Source: Microseira wollei NIES-4236 | GTDB lineage: Bacteria > Cyanobacteriota > Cyanobacteriia > Cyanobacteriales > Aerosakkonemataceae | DNA length: 64,000 bases | Assembly (NCBI RefSeq): GCF_020521235.1 | Contig: NZ_BLAY01000002.1 | Location: forward strand, 62,001-126,000 | Direction: 5' to 3' | Shown: positions 44,344 through 52,627 of the stretch, piece by piece | How the letters are laid out: each line of letters starts with the position of its first letter | How positions within the stretch are numbered: the first letter of the stretch is position 1 | Translations under genes and position numbers: made by a program | The notes under the pieces: model-generated | Told to the model about the DNA's origin: nothing | Seen by the model: the letters and a program-made list of their open reading frames with translations, nothing else | The model's database searches: none

Positions 44344-44683
44344 GCCTCCCCGTCCTCGTTACCAGGCTCAGCCTGGTAACGAGATTCAGCCTGGTAACGA
44401 GATTCTAGAGGCTCTGCCTCGCTTGGGTAAACTGATTGAGACAAATCTATCGATAATTACTTGCGATAGCCTGGTAACGAGGCTCAGCCTGGTAACGAGG
44501 CTCAGCCTGGTAACGAGGCTCAGCCTGGTAACGAGGCTCAGCCTGGTAACGAGGCTATCGCCTCCCCGTCCTCGTTACCAGGCTCAGCCTGGTAACGAGA
44601 TTCAGCCTGGTAACGAGATTCTAGAGGCTCTGCCTCGCTTGGGTAAACTGATTGAGACAAATCTATCGATAATTACTTGCGAT
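44344..44683. repeat. 124-bp direct repeat flanking an 18-bp tandem array
   Basis: 44344-44467 and 44560-44683 are identical over 124 bp. Between them are five tandem copies of the 18-mer GCCTGGTAACGAGGCTCA (44469, 44487, 44505, 44523, 44541). The duplicated block itself contains the palindrome CTCGTTACCAGGCTCAGCCT..., with a longer diverged part ending ATAATTACTTGCGAT. It fills most of the 44272-44768 gap; the open frame across it is a by-product of the repeats. Confidence 0.9.
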
Positions 44684-44768
44684 TGCATATCTAACATCAT
44701 TTCCCTGCCATGCACCACCCAGCGCCTAAACTAAAATAAAGTAAAATAACTTAACATTTGAGGTGGTT

Positions 44769-45026
44769 ATGGCTGCGAACGTAGAAATTTATACCTGGAG
44801 TAGTTGTCCTTTTTGCATCCGCGCCAAGGGTTTGCTGAACAAAAAAGGGGTTCAATTTACCGAATACTGCATCGACGGGGATGAAGCCGCACGGGCAAAG
44901 ATGGCCCAACGTGCCAATGGCAGGCGTTCTCTGCCTCAGATTTTTATTAACGACCAGCATATCGGCGGCTGCGACGATCTCCACGCCTTGGACGCCCAAG
45001 GCAAGCTAGAGCCAATGCTGGTATAG
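44769..45026 (+). CDS. grxC: Glutaredoxin 3
   Basis: An 85-residue dithiol glutaredoxin with the active site CPFC (SSCPFCIRAKGLL), the cis-Pro loop SLPQIFI and the glutathione-binding GGCDDLHAL. It reduces disulfides and glutathione-mixed disulfides with electrons from glutathione. The ATG at 44769 follows GAGGTGG; the upstream GTG at 44763 is unlikely. The next gene on the strand is gshB, which makes glutathione, a functional pairing seen in other cyanobacteria. A 240-nt gap with a TAGACCTC-type repeat lies between, so cotranscription is uncertain. Confidence 0.93.
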   Translation: MAANVEIYTWSSCPFCIRAKGLLNKKGVQFTEYCIDGDEAARAKMAQRANGRRSLPQIFINDQHIGGCDDLHALDAQGKLEPMLV

Positions 45027-45050
45027 TCAATGGCGATCGGTCAGGGGTGA

Positions 45051-45125
45051 TTAGACCTCGACCGAATATAGAGTCGAGGGCAGGCAGGATGCCTACCCCA
45101 CAAGAGTTGTGGCATAAGTCTACCC
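45051..45125. repeat. TAGACCTC-type hairpin between grxC and gshB
   Basis: TTAGACCTCGACC then GGGCAGGCAGGATGCCTACC and CCACAAGAGTTGTGG, ending near AAGTCTACC. Same family as 10394, 36296 and 47254. An AAACCCGGTTTC palindrome follows at 45205-45217. Confidence 0.65.
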
Positions 45126-45267
45126 TTGATCGTTGGTATTAGTAGCACAGCAATCATAAAATCTTCACTTGTACAGAATATTTCGGCTGCCGTGCTACTA
45201 CTCTGAAACCCGGTTTCTGACTTTCTCGCCCATTACCTATCAGCAATTACCCATTACCTTCTCACTT

Positions 45268-46236
45268 ATGAAATTTGCGTTTATCATTGACCCGATCCAC
45301 TTGCTCGACCCAGGTCACGATACCAGCGTGGCGCTGATGGAAGCTGCTCAAGAATTGGGTCACGAAGTCTGGATAACTCAGGCATCTCACTTGAGTGTGG
45401 TGGATGGCAAGGCAATGGCGGTGTTAGAACGGGTGCATTTAACGCCGGTGCAATTGGTCGAGGGACGTTGGGTGGCCCAATCGCCTTGGTATCGATTGGG
45501 CGATCGCGCATTTCACCCCCTGGAAACAATGGATGCGGTATTCATGCGAACCGATCCGCCGGTAACAATTCCGTATCTTTACGCAACGTATATTTTGGAC
45601 TATATCAACCCAGCCAAAACCTTGGTAATTAACGCTCCTACCGGCATTAGGGCGGCGAATGAAAAGATGTATGCGCTGCAATTTATTGGGGCAATACCAG
45701 AAACAATTGTTACCTCGGAGAAGGCAGTAATTCGGGAGTTTGTAGAAGCAAAAGGTGCGGCGGTATTAAAACCTTTGGGCGGCAAGGCAGGGGAAGGGAT
45801 ATTATTTTTAGAACCGAGCGATCGCAATTTCAATTCGTTAATCGAAGTTAGCACCCAACAAGGGAAAGTACCCGTCATGGTGCAAACTTACCTCCCCGCC
45901 GCCAAAGAAGGCGATAAACGCATTATCCTGCTCAACGGCGAACCCATCGGCGCAGTCAATCGCATCCCCACGGGCAAAGAATTTCGCGGTAACATGGCAG
46001 TGGGCGGCCGAGTAGCAGCCACCGAAATTACCGCACGAGAGTACGATATTTGCGCCCAACTCGCACCTACCCTGCAACGGGATGGCTTGATTTTTGTCGG
46101 TATTGATATCATTGGCGGCTACCTTACTGAAGTTAACGTTACCAGTCCTACGGGGGTGCGGGAAATTGACCGACTATCGGGGACAAAGTTGGCATATCAG
46201 ACGATCGAATGGATAGAAAAACAACGCCAAAGGTAA
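45268..46236 (+). CDS. gshB: Glutathione synthetase
   Basis: About 322 residues from ATG 45268 (MKFAFIIDPIHLL), the standard GshB start; the longer frame upstream has no family support. An ATP-grasp ligase joining gamma-glutamylcysteine and glycine. Family landmarks: DPGHDTSVALM, FMRTDPPV, NAPTGIRAANEK, KPLGGKAGEGI, and the late NVTSPTGVREI with the Asn that binds metal. It is cytosolic. Together with grxC it covers glutathione production and use; gshA is not in the window. A DUF4870 gene follows 6 nt after the stop and may be in the same transcript. Confidence 0.95.
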   Translation: MKFAFIIDPIHLLDPGHDTSVALMEAAQELGHEVWITQASHLSVVDGKAMAVLERVHLTPVQLVEGRWVAQSPWYRLGDRAFHPLETMDAVFMRTDPPVTIPYLYATYILDYINPAKTLVINAPTGIRAANEKMYALQFIGAIPETIVTSEKAVIREFVEAKGAAVLKPLGGKAGEGILFLEPSDRNFNSLIEVSTQQGKVPVMVQTYLPAAKEGDKRIILLNGEPIGAVNRIPTGKEFRGNMAVGGRVAATEITAREYDICAQLAPTLQRDGLIFVGIDIIGGYLTEVNVTSPTGVREIDRLSGTKLAYQTIEWIEKQRQR

Positions 46237-46242
46237 ACGCCA

Positions 46243-46728
46243 ATGTTTGACAATATCAACGAAGAAGCCAGAACTTGGGGAATGTGGTGTCACCTAGCTT
46301 CCCTAGTAGGGATACCTCTAGGACTTTTATCATTTATTGGCATTCCCCCCTTGCCATTTGCTAATATTTTAGGGCCGTTAGGGATTTGGTTGTGGAAGAA
46401 AAAGGAACATCCGTTTATTGACGACCAGGGAAAAGAGTCGCTAAACTTTCAAATTTCCCTCACCATATACGGCATTGTAATAGGAATAATTGCAGTAGTT
46501 GTGGGCATAATTGTTGGTATTATTGTTGGATCTACTGCATCCAGCGGCTCGAATCCCGAGCAAGCTGGTGGGGCAGCAATCGTAGGATTTGGCTTAGCTG
46601 CTGGCATATTAGGGATCGCATTGACGCTGATTGCTTTGGTAGGGTTAGCTTTAGTAATTTTTGCCGCAATTAAAGCTAAAGGTGGTCAGTCTTATCGCTA
46701 TCCTTTGACGATTAGATTAATTAAATAA
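46243..46728 (+). CDS. DUF4870 membrane protein, first copy
   Basis: A 161-residue protein with about four hydrophobic spans and the DUF4870 pattern: WGMWCHLASLVGIPLG at the start, ILGPLGIWLWKKKEHPFIDDQGKESLNFQ in the middle (described in parts: the GP, W, KK and GKE.NFQ positions are the family signature) and YRYPLTIRLI at the end. The function is unknown. It is close behind gshB. A paralogue with about the same length comes next on the same strand, so a tandem duplication is likely. Confidence 0.88.
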   Translation: MFDNINEEARTWGMWCHLASLVGIPLGLLSFIGIPPLPFANILGPLGIWLWKKKEHPFIDDQGKESLNFQISLTIYGIVIGIIAVVVGIIVGIIVGSTASSGSNPEQAGGAAIVGFGLAAGILGIALTLIALVGLALVIFAAIKAKGGQSYRYPLTIRLIK

Positions 46729-46797
46729 CAAGCAACGGTATCAGGGCGTTGTGGGTGAAAAGAATCAATTTTGAATTAAAAATTCCAAGTAACTGCC

Positions 46798-47253
46798 ATG
46801 AACGACCAAGAAGCCAAGAAATGGGGAATGTTGTGTCATCTTTCGTCGCTGATATGGATTCCGCTAGCGTTCTTCGGTTTCGCACCTCCTTTCCTTAACC
46901 TGCTGGGGCCAGTAATTATTTGGTGGTTGAAGAAAGACGAAAGCGCTTTTGTAGAAGCGGAGGGAAAAGAGTCGATTAATTTTCAACTCTCGATGTCTTT
47001 GTACAGCATTGTCGGATTTCTGATCTTCTTTATTTTAGGTTTAATTTCCCTTTTGGTCGTAGGCAGACTAGGAGGAGTAGATCCTGAGAGTAACCAAAGA
47101 CCTCAGTTAGTACCAGGGGGACTTGAACTGTGGCAAAATGGAGCATTGATTCTATTGGGGATCTTTCAAATGGCGGTGGCGATCGTGGCTGCCGTTAAAG
47201 CGAATAAAGGTGAGTTGTATCGCTATCCTCTCACCATTCGATTTGTCCAATAG
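46798..47253 (+). CDS. DUF4870 membrane protein, second copy
   Basis: A 151-residue paralogue of the previous gene: WGMLCHLSSLIWIPLAF, LLGPVIIWWLKK, GKESINFQLS and LYRYPLTIRFVQ. Four spans are predicted, with a polar loop (GGVDPESNQRPQLVPGG) before the last. Spaced 69 nt from the first copy with no obvious terminator. Sequence identity between the copies is high at the ends and low in the central spans, so the duplication is old. Confidence 0.88.
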   Translation: MNDQEAKKWGMLCHLSSLIWIPLAFFGFAPPFLNLLGPVIIWWLKKDESAFVEAEGKESINFQLSMSLYSIVGFLIFFILGLISLLVVGRLGGVDPESNQRPQLVPGGLELWQNGALILLGIFQMAVAIVAAVKANKGELYRYPLTIRFVQ

Positions 47254-47325
47254 ATCTCTCCAGAAAAGAAACTCTTTGGCAGGCAGGATGCCTACCCCAC
47301 AAGAATTTTTGGAGAAGTCCAATCA
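47254..47325. repeat. TAGATCTCT-type hairpin
   Basis: ATAGATCTCTCCAGAAAAGA, then GGCAGGCAGGATGCCTACCC and CACAAGAATTTTTGGAGAAG, ending GTCCAAT. Member of the TAGACCTCT family between the DUF4870 and oxidoreductase genes. Confidence 0.6.
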
Positions 47326-47364
47326 ACCAATGTCGTTTTCTTCGCGCAAGGGAATGCATCTGAA

Positions 47365-48501
47365 ATGCAGTCAAATATAGGTGTAGCAATTGTAGGTACT
47401 GGATTTGGTGAGAAAGTCCATATTCCGGGATTTAAGGCGCATCCGCGCACAGAGGTTGTCGCAGTTTATCATCGAGATTTGCAGAAGGCGCAAGCGATCG
47501 CATCCACCCACAACATACCCCACGCCTGTACCACCATAGAAGATATCGTCGCACTGCCCCAAGTGCAAGCGGTCAGCATCTCGACGCCGCCGTTTCTCCA
47601 CTACGAAATGGGAAAAACTGTATTGCAAGCGGGGAAGCACTTATTGCTGGAAAAACCCACCGCGCTTTCAGCAATCGAGGCGAGGGAGTTGTATCAACTG
47701 ACGATCCCCCCCTACCCCCCCTTACCAAGGGGGGAGAGGATCGTTGCGACGCTTGATTTTGAATTCCGCTTTGTCCCCCCGTGGCAGTTATTTTCAGAAT
47801 ACTTAGCAGAAGGATATGTAGGGCAACCGCGTTTAATTAAAATCGATTGGTTAGTATCGAGTCGCGCCGATGCTTCGCGTCCTTGGAATTGGTACGCGCG
47901 CAAAGAAACCGGCGGCGGCGCGTTGGGGGCAATTGGTTCCCACGCCTTCGATTACATCAGTTGGTTATTTGGCCCTGTAAGGCGGTTGTGCGCCCATTTA
48001 AGCACCGCAATTCCCGCGCGACCCGATCCGAAGTCTGGCGAAATGAAGCCAGTAGATGCCGACGATACCTGCCTGATAATGCTGCAACTCCAAGATGGTA
48101 CTCCGGTTCAAGTTTGCCTGAGTTCGGTGACGTATCAGGGAAGGGGACATTGGGTAGAAGTGTATGGCGATCGCGGTACTTTAGTGTTAGGCAGCGATAA
48201 TCAAAAAGATTACGTCCACGGATTTCGCCTTTGGGCTGCACCTGCGGGAAAATCTTTAACAGAAGTCGCAATTCCCAATCGTTTGGAGTTTCCTAAAAAT
48301 TACGCCGATGGTCGCATTGCACCGTTTATTAGAGTAGTCGATCGATGGGTGCAAAGCATCGACCGAGGTGAGGAAATGACCCCCGGATTGAAAGAAGGCG
48401 TATACTCGCAATTATTGATGGATTTAACCCATCAATCCCAGAAAATGGGTAGGTGGATAGATGTGCCGGAGTTAGAAACGTTTTTGAGTGGTAATTGGTG
48501 A
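47365..48501 (+). CDS. Gfo/Idh/MocA family oxidoreductase
   Basis: A 378-residue NAD(P)-dependent dehydrogenase. The Rossmann domain opens with VAIVGTGFGEKVHIPGF; the conserved LLEKPTAL motif (catalytic Lys) is present, as is the second-domain strand RPWNWYARKETGGGALGAIGSHAFDY (read in parts: GGGALGAIGSH with the active-site His). It oxidises or reduces a sugar, inositol or similar carbon skeleton; the substrate cannot be told. At about residues 113-126 a 44-bp palindromic repeat adds IPPYPPLPRGERI between helix and strand, in frame. No pathway partners are adjacent. Confidence 0.9.
   Translation: MQSNIGVAIVGTGFGEKVHIPGFKAHPRTEVVAVYHRDLQKAQAIASTHNIPHACTTIEDIVALPQVQAVSISTPPFLHYEMGKTVLQAGKHLLLEKPTALSAIEARELYQLTIPPYPPLPRGERIVATLDFEFRFVPPWQLFSEYLAEGYVGQPRLIKIDWLVSSRADASRPWNWYARKETGGGALGAIGSHAFDYISWLFGPVRRLCAHLSTAIPARPDPKSGEMKPVDADDTCLIMLQLQDGTPVQVCLSSVTYQGRGHWVEVYGDRGTLVLGSDNQKDYVHGFRLWAAPAGKSLTEVAIPNRLEFPKNYADGRIAPFIRVVDRWVQSIDRGEEMTPGLKEGVYSQLLMDLTHQSQKMGRWIDVPELETFLSGNW
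47701..47744. repeat. Short C/G-run palindrome inside the oxidoreductase gene
   Basis: ACGATCC (47701) and GGATCGT (to 47744) enclose CCCCCTTACCAAGGGGGG. Same family as the 100-bp insert at 23121. Confidence 0.75.
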
Positions 48502-48540
48502 TGGGTAATTGGTAATGGGTAAATAGCGATCGCACCGTTA

Positions 48541-48683
48541 GTAGTAGGCGCTAAAGCGCCAGAACCGTTAGTAGTAGGCGCTAAAGCGCCCCAGAAAGTA
48601 GTAGGCGCTAAAGCGCCCCAGAAACCGGGTTTGTTTCCGTGTCACTCACAAAGAGAATTGATAACAGAACAAACCCGGTTTCT
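48541..48683. repeat. Three GGCGCTAAAGCGCC hairpins plus AAACCCGG palindromes
   Basis: GTAGTAGGCGCTAAAGCGCC occurs at 48541, 48571 and 48598. They are followed by AGAAACCGGGTTTG (48620) and AAACCCGGTTTCT (48671), an inverted pair around a GTGTCACTCACAAAGAGAAT segment. Noncoding, just before the 3' end of a minus-strand gene. Confidence 0.85.
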
Positions 48684-48702
48684 CAACATCTGCAATTAAA
48701 AA

Positions 48703-49227
48703 TTATCGTGCTTGTTGTGACGATGGTTGAGTTGCAGGTTTTGGTGCTGCCGGGGTATTGCTGGCACGCGCTTGCTGATAAAAGTTTACAACCCTTTGCA
48801 CGTAGGAAGCCGTTGCACCGCTGCCGCACCCCGTCGTATTGCCAGTCATCCACCAACAGGCGACGTTGCGTACCGAGGCAGTTTCGTTGTTATTAGTCAC
48901 GCGATACTGCTTGCCGAGTTCTCGTCGGACAATACAAGATACCGTATTGCGTGCCGCCGCCGCATCGGATTCAAATTCGGCGGGTGTGAGTTCCCTGCCG
49001 ACGCATTGTTTAGTCCAACTGGGGATAATGCCGGGTAAAACTTGCCATTGACTGAACATCCCGTCATTCGGTTTGTTGGGTGGTGCAGCTTGTCGCAATG
49101 CGTCCACCATCGCGTTTATCTGCGCGTCAGCGACTTGTGCTTGTGCGGGTATTGTCCACAGTCCAAGGGTGACTATGATTCCGCCTAGCAGTAGATGCTT
49201 GGTTTGTCTGATTAACTCAATTTTCAT
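48703..49227 (-). CDS. Secreted hypothetical protein
   Basis: A 174-residue protein with a signal peptide (HLLLGGIIVTLGLWTIPAQAQ) cut after AQA. The mature part has several Cys (CVGRELTPAEF, TVSCIVRRELGKQY, VACWWMTGNTTGCG) that could form disulfides in the periplasm, and a Pro/Ala/Gln tail. I know no named family, though similar cyanobacterial sequences exist. The preserved Cys pattern and signal make it a confident gene. No operon partner. Confidence 0.75.
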   Translation of the reverse strand: MKIELIRQTKHLLLGGIIVTLGLWTIPAQAQVADAQINAMVDALRQAAPPNKPNDGMFSQWQVLPGIIPSWTKQCVGRELTPAEFESDAAAARNTVSCIVRRELGKQYRVTNNNETASVRNVACWWMTGNTTGCGSGATASYVQRVVNFYQQARASNTPAAPKPATQPSSQQAR

Positions 49228-49851
49228 TTGGGATTACTCAGTGTTAATCTGACTGTGCTATACAAAACTTGGCTAAACTTATCTAAGCTTCACCATTCAA
49301 CTAGAACTAATTTCTAGAGGGTCTGCTTAGACCTTCAACCAAGGGAGTCGGTTCCAACAGTCAAGAGGCGTAAATTCGGGTGAGCAACACCCTATTTTGG
49401 CGCTGTCAAACTATTGTTGTTGAAGCTAAGAGCCATTGTTCAACCATTATTTTCCACCAATTTAACGAATCGTGGCATCCCGTTCCACCTTATTTATACG
49501 CTGGTCAGTTTTGCATCGACTGTGGTTTACAAAATGCGAAAATTTTTGGCCTTGGTTTTCGGCACTCTTAACCTAGCATAAAATTCCCAATCTGTCAATA
49601 TCAAGACTATAGAAAACTGGCATTTAGTCTGCCTCTTTAGAGAGGTTACTACCAAAATCATCGCACGCCTCTATCTAAAGTATGCTTTCGCCCATAAATT
49701 TATTTCCATCTGTAGGGTGCGTTAGGGACAGCGTAACGCACCGTCCCAGTTAAAACTTCAGGATTTGCAGCAACTCTAGATATGGTTGTGGCGGTGCCGT
49801 ACACTCGTCAGATTGCACCCTACATTTAGAATCGCGTAAGTCCTGAACTTG
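49228..49851. other. Intergenic region with a TGTAGGGTGCG palindrome
   Basis: The 5' part is the promoter region of the secreted-protein gene. At 49711-49821 lies a repeat with ends TGTAGGGTGCG and GCACCCTACA and an internal hairpin GGTGCGTTA/TAACGCACC (49716-49742). GTAAGTCCTG near 49835 is a family C end. A 63-residue open frame (49380-49571) has no convincing coding character. Confidence 0.5.
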
Positions 49852-50928
49852 CTACCGTCGCTGCCTTAAAACTTCTTTCAGTGCATTGTAAGCGGGTTTG
49901 GGACGATAGAAATTATCGAAAATCAGCGCGGCGTCGGGTTTTTTGGTAAACCAAGGTATCCAAGAATGTTTATCGGTAAATCCCCACAACACAAATGCCT
50001 GACAATTCCGCTTAGATAAACAAACACCAAGCAGATCTCGATAAATCTTAGCTTGAGCGGCAAATCTTTCTGCTTGTGTACCCGTTGCATTCTGGATTTG
50101 TACATCCATTTCGGTGATATGTACATCCAATCCTAATGCTGCGAAACGTTGGATATTTGCAGCGACATCTGCGGGAGGGGGTGCATTATTTAAACCAACG
50201 TGCATTTGCAAACCTACGCCGTGAATGGGAACGCCGCGTTGTACCATTCCCCGGACTAGATTGTAAATCGCATCTGATTTTGCCCCTAATCCCTCGCCAC
50301 CATAATCGTTATAAAATAAACGCGCTTTGGGGTCTGCTTCCTGCGCCCACCGAAAGGCTAAATCTATATATTCTGGCCCAATTTCTCGCAGCCAAATTGT
50401 ATCCCGCAACCCATTATTATCGCCAATTCCTTCGTTGACTACATCCCAGGCAAAAACTTGGCCGCGATAGTGTCCGACTACTGTATAAATATGATCTCGC
50501 AGAATTTGTAACAGTTGTTGGCGGGTAAACTTTCCTTCGGTTAACCATTGGGGTAGTTCGATATGCCAAACTAGCGTATGACCGCGCACTTTCATGTTAT
50601 TATCTTCGGCAAAGGTAACGAGGGTATCTGCATCGGTGAAATCATAGCGCTCGCGCTTTGGATGCAAGAACCTAAATTTCATTGCATTCTCCGCCGTTAA
50701 GCTGCTAAATTCCCTCGCCAGTACCTCCCGATAAACGGGTTCGTTTCGCAACGCATTTATTGCCACTGCCGCACCGATGACAATTCCCCGATTTTGTGCT
50801 AAAGAACGCAGCGATGTCACCGCCGTATGGGAGGATTGGGGAATACTCAGAAGCACAACTATTAAAACTGTAGTTGCAGCTAGAAATAGGAAAGTTTTAA
50901 ATCGGCGGCGTTGGGTTAAGCTGAACAT
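49852..50928 (-). CDS. Endo-1,4-beta-xylanase, GH10
   Basis: A 358-residue glycoside hydrolase family 10 enzyme with an N-terminal signal or anchor (FKTFLFLAATTVLIVVLLSI). The acid/base Glu is E166 (WDVVNEGIGD) and the nucleophile Glu is E273 (HITEMDVQ); the substrate-binding SLTAENAMKF and GHTLVWH motifs are present. GH10 enzymes cut beta-1,4-xylan and some related glycans. In a photosynthetic cyanobacterium it may trim its own or neighbours' sheath polysaccharide, or plant material. Its start overlaps the end of dprA by 13 nt, an unrelated function, so coexpression rather than shared role is likely. Confidence 0.93.
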   Translation of the reverse strand: MFSLTQRRRFKTFLFLAATTVLIVVLLSIPQSSHTAVTSLRSLAQNRGIVIGAAVAINALRNEPVYREVLAREFSSLTAENAMKFRFLHPKRERYDFTDADTLVTFAEDNNMKVRGHTLVWHIELPQWLTEGKFTRQQLLQILRDHIYTVVGHYRGQVFAWDVVNEGIGDNNGLRDTIWLREIGPEYIDLAFRWAQEADPKARLFYNDYGGEGLGAKSDAIYNLVRGMVQRGVPIHGVGLQMHVGLNNAPPPADVAANIQRFAALGLDVHITEMDVQIQNATGTQAERFAAQAKIYRDLLGVCLSKRNCQAFVLWGFTDKHSWIPWFTKKPDAALIFDNFYRPKPAYNALKEVLRQRR

Positions 50929-52070
50929 CGCTGATACCTCATTCCCGGCAATTGAGAGACTAATCCCATTAGTTCTAATTGCAACAGCGAACTCAAGACT
51001 TCTGCCGCAGAAAACCCAGTTTGTTGCACGATTAAATCAAGCGCAGTAGGTTCGGAGGCAATCGCTTCTAATATTTTATGGAATTGCGGTTCTAGCTTTG
51101 GTAAAGGTTGCCGATTCTCCGATGTTACCGGCTGAGAAAATAAAGGTAAATCGGCTATACTTCCCGTATCTACAGGCGGCATACCGCTCAACATTTCTAC
51201 CAAAAGACCTTCATTGATAATCAGTTGCGCGCCTTTGCTTAAAAGTCCCAAACAACCTGTGGATTTATAGTCATTCCACCGCCCAGGTAGTGTATACACA
51301 TCGCGACAAAACTCATTAGCTAAACGCGCAGTAATTAAAGCACCCGATCTACTCGGTGCTTCCATTACTAACACCGCGCGACTTAACCCGGCAATAATGC
51401 GATTTCGAATGGGAAAATGGGCGCGATTCGGTTTTGTGCCAGAGGGATATTCACTTAATACCAAACCCTGCTGTAAAATTTGTTCGTAAAGTTTTTGATT
51501 GCGCGGTGGGTAAATAATATCCACACCTGTTCCTAAAACGGCGATCGTCCGTCCACCCGTTTCTAAGCAGGCGCGATGCGCTTCTGTATCAATTCCCTCT
51601 GCCATGCCGGAAACAATTGTAAATCCTTGCTTGGCTAAAGCAATGCTAAAATGGCGAGTTGAAAATTTACCGTAGTCAGAAGGATCGCGAGTACCTACAA
51701 TCGCAACAGTTGGAGTAATGCCCAAATTTTCTTCAACTTGAACAATTCCCCGATAATATAACACCGGCGGCGGACTGGGAATTTCCAACAACAAGCGGGG
51801 ATATTCCCTATCTGCTGGCGTCCAGAAACAGGGATTTTTGACAGAATGTTCTAGGAGGAACATTTCGGGATCGAAACGCGATCGCTCCCTTACCACCGTA
51901 TCAATTATCTGACGCCCAAAACCTTCAACTTGCCCCAAAGCTTTTGCATTTGCTTCCCAAGCTACAGATAGGGTGCCAAAATGCTGTTGCAGTCGGCGCT
52001 GCAAAATTGGTCCAATTCCGGGAATTTGCGACCAAGCTAGCCAAAAAGCGCGTTCTTCTATCAATCCCAC
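50916..52070 (-). CDS. dprA: DNA-processing protein DprA
   Basis: A 384-residue protein that binds incoming single-stranded DNA during natural transformation and loads RecA. The N-terminal helix-hairpin-helix-like domain (QIPGIGPILQRRLQQHFG) precedes the Rossmann-type core (AIVGTRDPSDYGKFSTR, FTIVSGMAEGIDTEAH, TIAVLGTGVDIIYPP, SEYPSGTKPNRAHFPIRNR) and a C-terminal winged-helix (ALDLIVQQTGFSAAEVLSSLLQLEL). All landmarks are intact, consistent with cyanobacterial transformability. It lies upstream of the GH10 gene, overlapping it slightly. Confidence 0.95.
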   Translation of the reverse strand: MGLIEERAFWLAWSQIPGIGPILQRRLQQHFGTLSVAWEANAKALGQVEGFGRQIIDTVVRERSRFDPEMFLLEHSVKNPCFWTPADREYPRLLLEIPSPPPVLYYRGIVQVEENLGITPTVAIVGTRDPSDYGKFSTRHFSIALAKQGFTIVSGMAEGIDTEAHRACLETGGRTIAVLGTGVDIIYPPRNQKLYEQILQQGLVLSEYPSGTKPNRAHFPIRNRIIAGLSRAVLVMEAPSRSGALITARLANEFCRDVYTLPGRWNDYKSTGCLGLLSKGAQLIINEGLLVEMLSGMPPVDTGSIADLPLFSQPVTSENRQPLPKLEPQFHKILEAIASEPTALDLIVQQTGFSAAEVLSSLLQLELMGLVSQLPGMRYQRCSA

Positions 52071-52077
52071 ATCCTTT

Positions 52078-52613
52078 TTAAATGTTGAGCGCTTTCCACT
52101 CTGATTCGAGCATACTCATTATATAAATGCTCCAGTACTCGTCGCCTACCCTCCAAGACTCTCGCAGGTAACCTTCTTTGACAAAACCGACTTTTTCATA
52201 ACAAGCGATCGCTTCTTTGTTAAAGTCAAAAACGCCGATAGAAATGCGGTGCAAGTCTAACCGATCGAATCCTATTGCCAGGGTTTTTCTCACCATTTCA
52301 GTACCAATACCTTGACCTCTCAAGGCAGGTTCTCCCACCAAAACGCGGGCAAAGCCGACCTATTTTTCAGGTCGATTCTATCCAATTCGATATGACCGAC
52401 TACTGCATTATTTTTATTATCCACAGCTTTGAAGATTTTTCGGTTTGGTTTGTCACCTTCAGCAGTTTGAATATACTGAGCAAGCTGAGACTCATTCAAA
52501 GGATAGCTGAATACCAATGGTGCCCACTTTTGAATCAAATCCGCCGAGGTGACCCAACTAATTAACCGAGCAAAATCCTCGCGTTCAAAGCGTCTGAGTT
52601 CTATATCTATCAT
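52078..52613 (-). pseudogene. Frameshifted GNAT acetyltransferase (RimJ/RimL type)
   Basis: The first frame (from 52613: MIDIELRRFEREDFARLISW to VVGHIELDRIDLKNRS) and the second (FARVLVGEPALRGQGIGTEM to the end) together make one complete N-acetyltransferase with the acetyl-CoA loop RGQGIGTEM and the late YEKVGFVKEG. One base is missing near 52356-52360. It would acetylate an amine or a protein N-terminus. Either a true recent mutation or a sequencing error; the rest is well preserved. The gene lies between dprA and DUF2301. Confidence 0.8.
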
Positions 52614-52627
52614 CCCTTGAACCTAAC

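Noticed and set aside
44342-44734. 130-codon open frame
   Set aside because: Covers the 124-bp direct repeat and the 18-bp array; translation is repeated RLSLVT and QPGNE units, the usual artefact of the palindromic repeat.
49380-49571. 63-codon frame between the secreted-protein and xylanase genes
   Set aside because: Erratic composition with scattered Cys/His/Trp, no recognisable domain, and no upstream ribosome-binding site.
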